Shown here: one piece after another, positions 58,576-64,000 of the stretch
Layout of the letters: every line of letters begins with the position of its first letter
Position numbering within the stretch: position 1 is the first letter of the stretch
Assembly (NCBI GenBank): GCA_944990035.1
Contig: CALYLX010000157.1
Coordinates: 124,001 to 188,000, forward strand
Source: Clitopilus passeckerianus
Taxonomy: Eukaryota; Basidiomycota; Agaricomycetes; Agaricales; Entolomataceae
Reading direction: 5' to 3'
DNA: 64,000 nt
Made by a program: the position numbers and the translations under genes
The notes under the pieces: model-generated
The model's database searches: none
Told to the model about the DNA's origin: nothing
The model's input: only the letters and a program-made list of their open reading frames with translations

Positions 58576-58658
58576 TACACCGAACGGGAATCGAACCCGT
58601 GCCGCTTGCTACCGTTGCTAATGGAAGGCAAGCATGATAACCACTTCACCATCGGTGT
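58576..58658 (-). tRNA. tRNA-Gly (anticodon TCC) with 11-nt intron
   Basis: Cloverleaf by eye on the minus strand. The acceptor stem ACACCGA pairs perfectly with TCGGTGT. The D stem is GTGA/TCAT, the anticodon stem CTTGC/GCAAG, a 4-nt variable loop CGGC follows, and the T arm is ACGGG-TTCGATT-CCCGT. Anticodon TCC follows T33. The 11-nt intron is 58611-58621, at the 37/38 position. A1-U72 at the acceptor end is unusual for a eukaryotic glycine tRNA. Confidence 0.85.
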
Positions 58659-58787
58659 TGTTGATTGACAAGCAGCAAAATAAAATATGTCTTGACAGCT
58701 CGCGGGTGATTGGCGGTGATGGTTCTGCGCTGACCATCTGTATTTTGCATAAGGTCCCAACAACTCCGTTCCGTCTGCGCGTTCATC

Positions 58788-60832
58788 ATGCAAAACTTTG
58801 GCAAGGCTGCAGTCCGAGTGGCAAAGAATTACACCAAGGGCTACTCAGATACTCAAGCAAAAGTACGAGATGCCACTTCAAACGACCCCTGGGGACCCTC
58901 TGGAAGTCAGATGAACGAGCTAGCACAATTGACCTTCAATCAGTTGAGTGGCAGAGGCTTCATGCTGCGCACGCATTCTGACAGCAAATCTTGCAATTTC
59001 TTGCTGTAGAGGGGACTTCGTTGAAATCATGGAGATGCTCGACAAGCGCCTGAACGACAAGGGAAAGAATTGGCGGCATGTCTTTAAGGTTCGTGTGCCC
59101 GTTGCTCTGTTGTCTGCAGCTCTTGGCTCAAGCGTCGTCTTTTCTACAGTCCTTGACGGTACTTGATTATCTTCTGCACCAAGGGTCTGAAAACGTTGTT
59201 ATCTACTTCCGTGATAATGCCTACATCATCAAGACTCTAAAAGAGTTCCAATACGTGGACGAAGATGGCAAGGATCAGGGTGCAAACGTTCGTCAAAAGG
59301 CAAAGGATATTACGAACCTTCTCTTGGACGAGTCGAGGCTTAGGGAAGAGCGCTTGAACCGCGCAAAAATGCGAGATCGTATGATTCGGGGCGCGCATGG
59401 TGGTGAAGATGGTGGTGAAGGCGAATTCGATCAAGCTCGACAGAAACGACGCGATCCAGGTCCGATAAATGGACAGCTTGCTGGCAGGCGACCAAACAGG
59501 GATGAGGACGAACTGAAGCGAGCAATTGAAGAGAGCAAAAAGTCGCTGGCAGCAGACCGGGCTGCTGCTGAGGAACGGGACTTACAACAGGCGCTCAAAC
59601 TCAGTGAAGAAGAAGAGGCTGCGAGGAAGAAGGCTGCAGAGGACACCAACGCATCAGCTCTCTTCGATGACCAAAACCAGCTGTATGTTGAAGTAATTCC
59701 CGCCCAGTCACCGAGACGTATACTGATCCACTCTCTAGCCCCGCTCCCAATTCCAATAATCCATTCCCATTCCTCGACCCTACTCCATATGCTACGGGAC
59801 TTCAACCTCAATTTACACAGGTCCAGCCTCAATATACCTCTATGCAACCACAGTTCACCTCGTTCAACCCATACCAACAACAGGCTGAGCAGGAAGCGGC
59901 ACAGGTAGGACATCCTGTTACGTTCAAACCTGACCCAGATTTCCTAACAAATGATGTAGGCGGAGTACCTCCGTCAACAGCAGCTGTTCATGCAGCAGCA
60001 ACAAGCCGCCCAGCAACAGGCCCAGCAACAGGCTCAACAGGAGGAATGGATGCGGCAACAACAGATGCTACAATTCCAGCAACAACAGCAGCAGCAACAG
60101 CAACAGAACCTGATGGCTCCTCAACTCACTGTCCAACCTACCGGGTTTGGGTAAGTTCTACCAAAAATTTCCTATTCTCTTTTCTGATTCGCATATTTGT
60201 TAGCTCGAACAACCCCTTCGCACCAACTCAAGCTTCGCCATCACTATCACCACCGCCTCGCCAATCTCCCTCTTTCAACCTGGGTGGCACCTACGACAAC
60301 CACTCCACTGCTGGTCTTTCCAACCTATCCTCTTCGTCACCTGTTCTGTCCGGGTCCCAGAATGGTGGAGGTGGTGGAGGTGGCCAAGGACAAGGACAAG
60401 GACAAGGACAAGGACAAGGACAAGGACAAGGACAAGGACAAGGACAAGGACAAGGACAAGGACAAGGACAAGGACAAGGACAAGGACAAGGACAAGGACA
60501 AGGACAAGGACAAGGACAAGGACAAGGACAAGGACAAGGAGGATTCGCCGTCAAGACACGCAAAGAGCTGGATCCCAATCAACAACACCTCGCCGATCTG
60601 TTCGCTAATAGGGACGATGGCCAGGATACGTTCGGAAACGTGGGCGCTTTGAGGTTCGTTTGCTTGGTCCTTCCTAGGGCATTCCATGAACTGACCGACG
60701 AATAGGTACGGGCATACCGATGCTGGACGGACCATCGTGTCGCAGAAAGCTGGTGTCAGCAGCCATAACCCGTTCGCTCTTCAACAACAGCAGCAGCAAC
60801 AAAACAATGAGCGTCCCTTCTTCGATATCTAG
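58788..60832 (+). CDS. ENT1: Epsin (ENTH domain endocytic adaptor)
   Basis: Clathrin adaptor that bends membrane and binds ubiquitinated cargo. The ENTH domain starts MQNFGKAAVRVAKNYTKGYS and includes RDATSNDPWGPSGSQMNELA, DFVEIMEMLDKRLNDKGKNW and RHVFK. An intron joins to SLTVLDYLLHQGSENVVIYF. Two ubiquitin-interacting motifs follow: EDELKRAIEESKKSL and RDLQQALKLSEEEEA (about 59500-59640). The tail is rich in Gln and has three NPF motifs for EH-domain partners (SNNPFPF, SNNPFAPT, SHNPFALQ). Near 60385-60540 a perfect repeat encodes (Gln-Gly)26. The C-terminal block is KTRKELDPNQQHLADLFANR, then RYGHTDAGR and NERPFFDI. Six or so short introns. The family's C-terminal clathrin box was not seen. 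Confidence 0.93.
60385..60540 (+). repeat. Perfect (CAAGGA)26 microsatellite in the epsin coding region
   Basis: 156 nt = 26 uninterrupted copies of CAAGGA, coding for Gln-Gly repeats in the epsin frame. No substitution occurs anywhere in the run, even at synonymous sites. None of the six frames contains a stop within it. Confidence 0.97.
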
Positions 60833-61085
60833 TCTCATTACCCAAGCCTTCTCGAAATGCACGACCCTTTATGCATACTCCTTCCCCACCATTTTTTACG
60901 ATGTTTAGCCTTGGTGACCGTGGATAGTTTATACTTCTCTCTTATTCATTCTTCTTTTCTTGTTTACTTCCCTGTACTTAGCCTACGATCTCTCTGAGAT
61001 GAATACCTCTTTATTGCTTCCCTTATAAATTACAGCATTTTCTGGCGTATGTGTGTTACGAACAAGTCCTTTGGAGGTATGTAGT

Positions 61086-63776
61086 CTACTCCTCATGCAA
61101 CTCTTCAACCTTCTGTGAAACAGGAGGCATTGTCCATGCTTGGTAGGAAGCTATCACTGTAATGACAAGGCTGATCATCTGCCCAACTGTAAGATTCATG
61201 GTGTACTTTTCCCTGCCAAAGATGGTCGTGAACTCCTCCAGGAATACCATTACAAGCATGCTGGACGTGATGAACGTAGTTGCAGCGTAGGCCCCAGCAT
61301 ATTTCCCCGTCTTCGCATTCATGATTAGTTGACGAAGTTGTCCAGCAATCCTCATCGTGTAGAAGACAGCTGGCATAAAGTTGTTCCCATGATTTTCCTG
61401 GTCCGGGGGCAAAGGGAAACTGGCTTGAATCAAGACAAGTCTTGGGATGTCGAGATACCAGTTCACCACAGATAGTCCAAGTAAGAGCTTGGGGAGGAGG
61501 TCATGACGGTATCCGGGTCGATGACGCTAACAATGGACTCACACCAGCCTTAACAGCCCAGCTAAGCTCAGATTCTGCCCTTTGGCTAGCCTTCTCGGCT
61601 CTATTAGAGTTTCTGCAACCTGCTGTCGGGAGCCAACTCGTCTTGGTCCACCAATGGAAGTAAACACGGTTGATAGCCTTGAGCATAAGAATGGCAACTG
61701 GGAGGACTGTGACAATCTTCGCCAAGAATAGGGCGATCCACCCAGGAATGGTGTATCCCTGGTTTGCATTCTGCGTATAAAGGTCGTGTAGGGTTGGAAT
61801 TATGTTGGCGGATGCGAGGAGAGCTGTGCCTTCGATGCTAATGCCTTCCGTGGATGTGCGGGTATACCAATAGTGGATGTTGAGGAGGTATTCGACTATG
61901 TTACCCCCAATGCTATTGGGAATGTCTAAATTGAGTAGGCAAACTATAACAGGGGAGGTGAAACTTACGTGTAGAAGTAGAATCCCATTCTGAGACGCGG
62001 CCAGGCATTTTTACTGAATGGATGACCCCACATACCATCTAAATGGATGGTGAGCATAATCCTCAAGGCAAGGATGAGGTCGACGACTCACTTGCGAGAC
62101 TGGCATGATCATGCGCCTTGTACTTATATAGATCCGTTTCATTGAAGGAGTAGTACTTGGCGTTGCCCGCCAAGTCTGCTAGTGCCATTTTTGCTGCTGA
62201 ACGACCAGAGTAGGAGAGATGCCATGTGACATTCACTGTCTCTGGGTCTGCCAACATCTTCTCAGTTTTGGGCTCATAACCTCTGAAACGAAGAGACGCA
62301 CCTTCTGCATCTGAAGCGCATGATTCACGGTTGACGGGGATGGGAACAAGGTCCTATTAGGCAACGCTGCTCAGGTCCCAACTCTCAGAGCACACGATAC
62401 AACAGAGCATACCAGGTGTCCGAACCCATATCTCGTGGCGTATACGTATGGGCCGTACGCCCATTCCGTTTGGGGTTCTCCAGTCGTATCATTCGTGGTG
62501 CTGAGGTGGAGCTGAGTCTCCCAATGACCACTCGTGGGCCAGTTCTTCTGGCAGAAGTATCTTCCCGGGTATACATACGTCCTTTGGCCACACTGTCGTC
62601 GAAAATCAATGAAAGGCAATTAATCCCACAAATGAACGGATGGAGGGTAAAATGGACGGACGCTGTTCTCCTTGAGCTCCTTGTGCTCCTTAATATAAGC
62701 TTTTCTATTGAATATCCCTGTTTCGTCTACGACGCGGATTTGCGTCCTATGACCGAGAAATTGAGTGTCCCTTCATACTCGGATATATCGGCACTGACCT
62801 TGTCACTATATACGGATGTGAGTATAGCGGGTTTCGATTATCTGTTGTTTGTAGTGTTGAACCAGCGAATTTGTTTGGGCCTAGGTCGGCCTCAGTAATG
62901 GCTTCGTTCTCCCCATCGCGCAGGAATGGGTTCTTCTCTCCCATCTGCTTCTCAGCCTTGGGGCATTGGGCTGGGATACCATGAAATTCCAGGAGAGGGA
63001 ATGTGTCGGAGAAGGTGTCGATGACGTGATCCGCTAGGGTTATAGTATGTTCAGGAGCATAAGCTCGAACGGGAAGAGGCTTGATGGAATCTGGCAGCCA
63101 GGTTGAGTAGTTTGTAGTTTGACCAAGTAATGAAGGTGAATGGGGTATGAGGACGACTGAAGCTCGAAGATCGTAATTAGCCAAGTTCGGTTCTCGGCTG
63201 AGGAGTTTATAAGTTGAACGTTTAACATTTGACTGAGGCTACTAACACTCACAATGGGGCGGTCGGCACTGTAAAATTGACGTCTCTGAACACGTTCTTG
63301 TCGGTCAAGCGGACCCCTCGAAACACGATGTCAGAGTACAATGGCGTTTCAACTACGTCGGAGTCCTCCTCCACAGGTAGGAGTTCGTCCTCGAGCTCTT
63401 CTTCTAGTTGAGTTTGCGCCTGGCCAGGCAAGTGAGGAAGCGTGACCTTCTTCAAACGTTCCGGTCCATGATGGCGAGGAGAGTTCCCGTTTCGCAACCA
63501 AACGGACACCAAAATGTCGAACTTGTCCCCTTGTCTAATTAATGGCTGAACGACAGTTGCTCGATCCGCAACTGCTTCCAGCTTTGTATTGTGGAAGACG
63601 GTAGAATGGGGAGCCAACAGGTTTTTCGCTAGACCACCCAATAGGAATAGTACAAGCAAGGCGATCCCAGCCATGGTGAGACCTGTGCCGACAAGGCAGA
63701 GGCATTGGCAGCCCGAGATGGCTCTCCGGCCAAAACTCTTGCCTGGATTGATGTTATTCGGATTCTCCTCAGGCAT
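61086..63776 (-). CDS. Large multi-pass membrane protein, unknown function
   Basis: The start MPEENPNNINPGKSFGRR is followed by one membrane helix (LTMAGIALLVLFLLGGLA). A large extracellular or lumenal region has blocks DKFDILVSVWLRNGNSPRHH, PLYSDIVFRGVRLTDKNVFR, NYDLRASVVLIPHSPSLLGQ and TITLADHVIDTFSDTFPLLE, then TVNVTWHLSYSGRSAAKMAL. C-terminal exons hold five or more hydrophobic helices (for example WIALFLAKIVTVLPVAILML, FITSSMLVMVFLEEF, MISLVITVIASYQAWTM). It ends KVEELHEE at 61086. Roughly seven introns, more than 700 residues. The layout (helix, big globular part, helix cluster) is reminiscent of ER or plasma-membrane proteins such as the CLPTM1 group, but I see no shared motif and do not assign it. 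The model around 62700-62300 is uncertain. Confidence 0.65.
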
Positions 63777-64000
63777 TCCTGGTTAGCAAGAGCTCTTAGG
63801 GATGCTACTTTCCGTCTTCTGAGCTTTGCACGTTGAAGGGGGAGAAGGTGGATTAGGAAGACGTCAATGTTGATATACACACGCAGCCACGGCGCTTACT
63901 TTTGACATACCTTCTGGCGGATGCCACTTTACGCGGTGTTGAGGCCGTAGATGGCAGTTATTCTATTGCACAGCCGCTCAAATTCCCATGTTTACGTAGA
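63777..64000. other. Upstream flank at window edge
   Basis: Promoter side of the membrane protein gene. No second gene is visible before the window ends. Confidence 0.35.

Noticed and set aside
60291..60735. Minus-strand Pro-Cys and Ser-Leu repeat ORFs
   Set aside because: Produced by the CAAGGA array read in other frames; no start context or domain outside the repeat.
1..64000. CRISPR arrays, prokaryotic operons, phage or plasmid features
   Set aside because: None seen. The introns and gene families are eukaryotic throughout, and the only regular direct repeats are a microsatellite and a two-copy tandem.

Overview
The window is nuclear DNA of a filamentous basidiomycete, most likely an agaricomycete. 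The evidence is dense introns of about 50 nt with CTRAY-like branch sites, tRNA genes with short introns, and typical gene families: a DUF6533 membrane protein, a P450 of the CYP52/CYP63 type, DUF4246, Msb1/Mug8, and small secreted cysteine-rich proteins. No prokaryotic or viral features and no intact transposon were seen. Gene models were built by reading spliced frames by hand, so ends and small exons are approximate.

Layout. 0-4.4 kb: condensin ATPase SMC2, then an intron-bearing tRNA-Leu(AAG). 4.9-10.5 kb: three same-strand paralogues of a tiny secreted eight-cysteine protein, interrupted by a multi-pass membrane protein gene. 10.5-13.1 kb: gene-poor, with one doubtful secreted ORF. 13.1-18.7 kb: three same-strand genes for SRA-YDG (methylated-cytosine reader) proteins. 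A non-coding 1.9-kb gap between the second and third carries perfect hairpins and a tandem repeat. 18.8-24.3 kb: GPN1 GTPase, a DUF6533 membrane protein and a secreted protein of unknown function. 24.9-33.1 kb: an Msb1/Mug8 polarity protein and two orphan membrane proteins.

33.4-38.9 kb: a p47/Shp1 (SEP-UBX) gene, plus a truncated copy of its promoter and 5' exons about 3.5 kb upstream, with a DUF4246 gene between them. 39.3-42.6 kb: eIF3a. 42.8-50.5 kb: the calcium channel CCH1. 50.7-52.9 kb: the KEOPS kinase BUD32 head-to-head with a small unknown gene. 52.9-54.9 kb: gene-poor. 54.9-57.2 kb: a P450. 57.8-60.8 kb: a small zinc-binding protein, tRNA-Gly(TCC) and an epsin with a perfect 26-copy hexanucleotide repeat. 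61.1-63.8 kb: a large orphan membrane protein.

Housekeeping functions (chromosome condensation, translation initiation, tRNA modification, RNA polymerase II biogenesis, p97 cofactor, endocytosis, calcium influx) are interleaved with two locally amplified families. The trio of near stand-alone SRA proteins and the eight-cysteine secreted trio are the most unusual content. Both look like tandem expansions of families with little or no described function in fungi.
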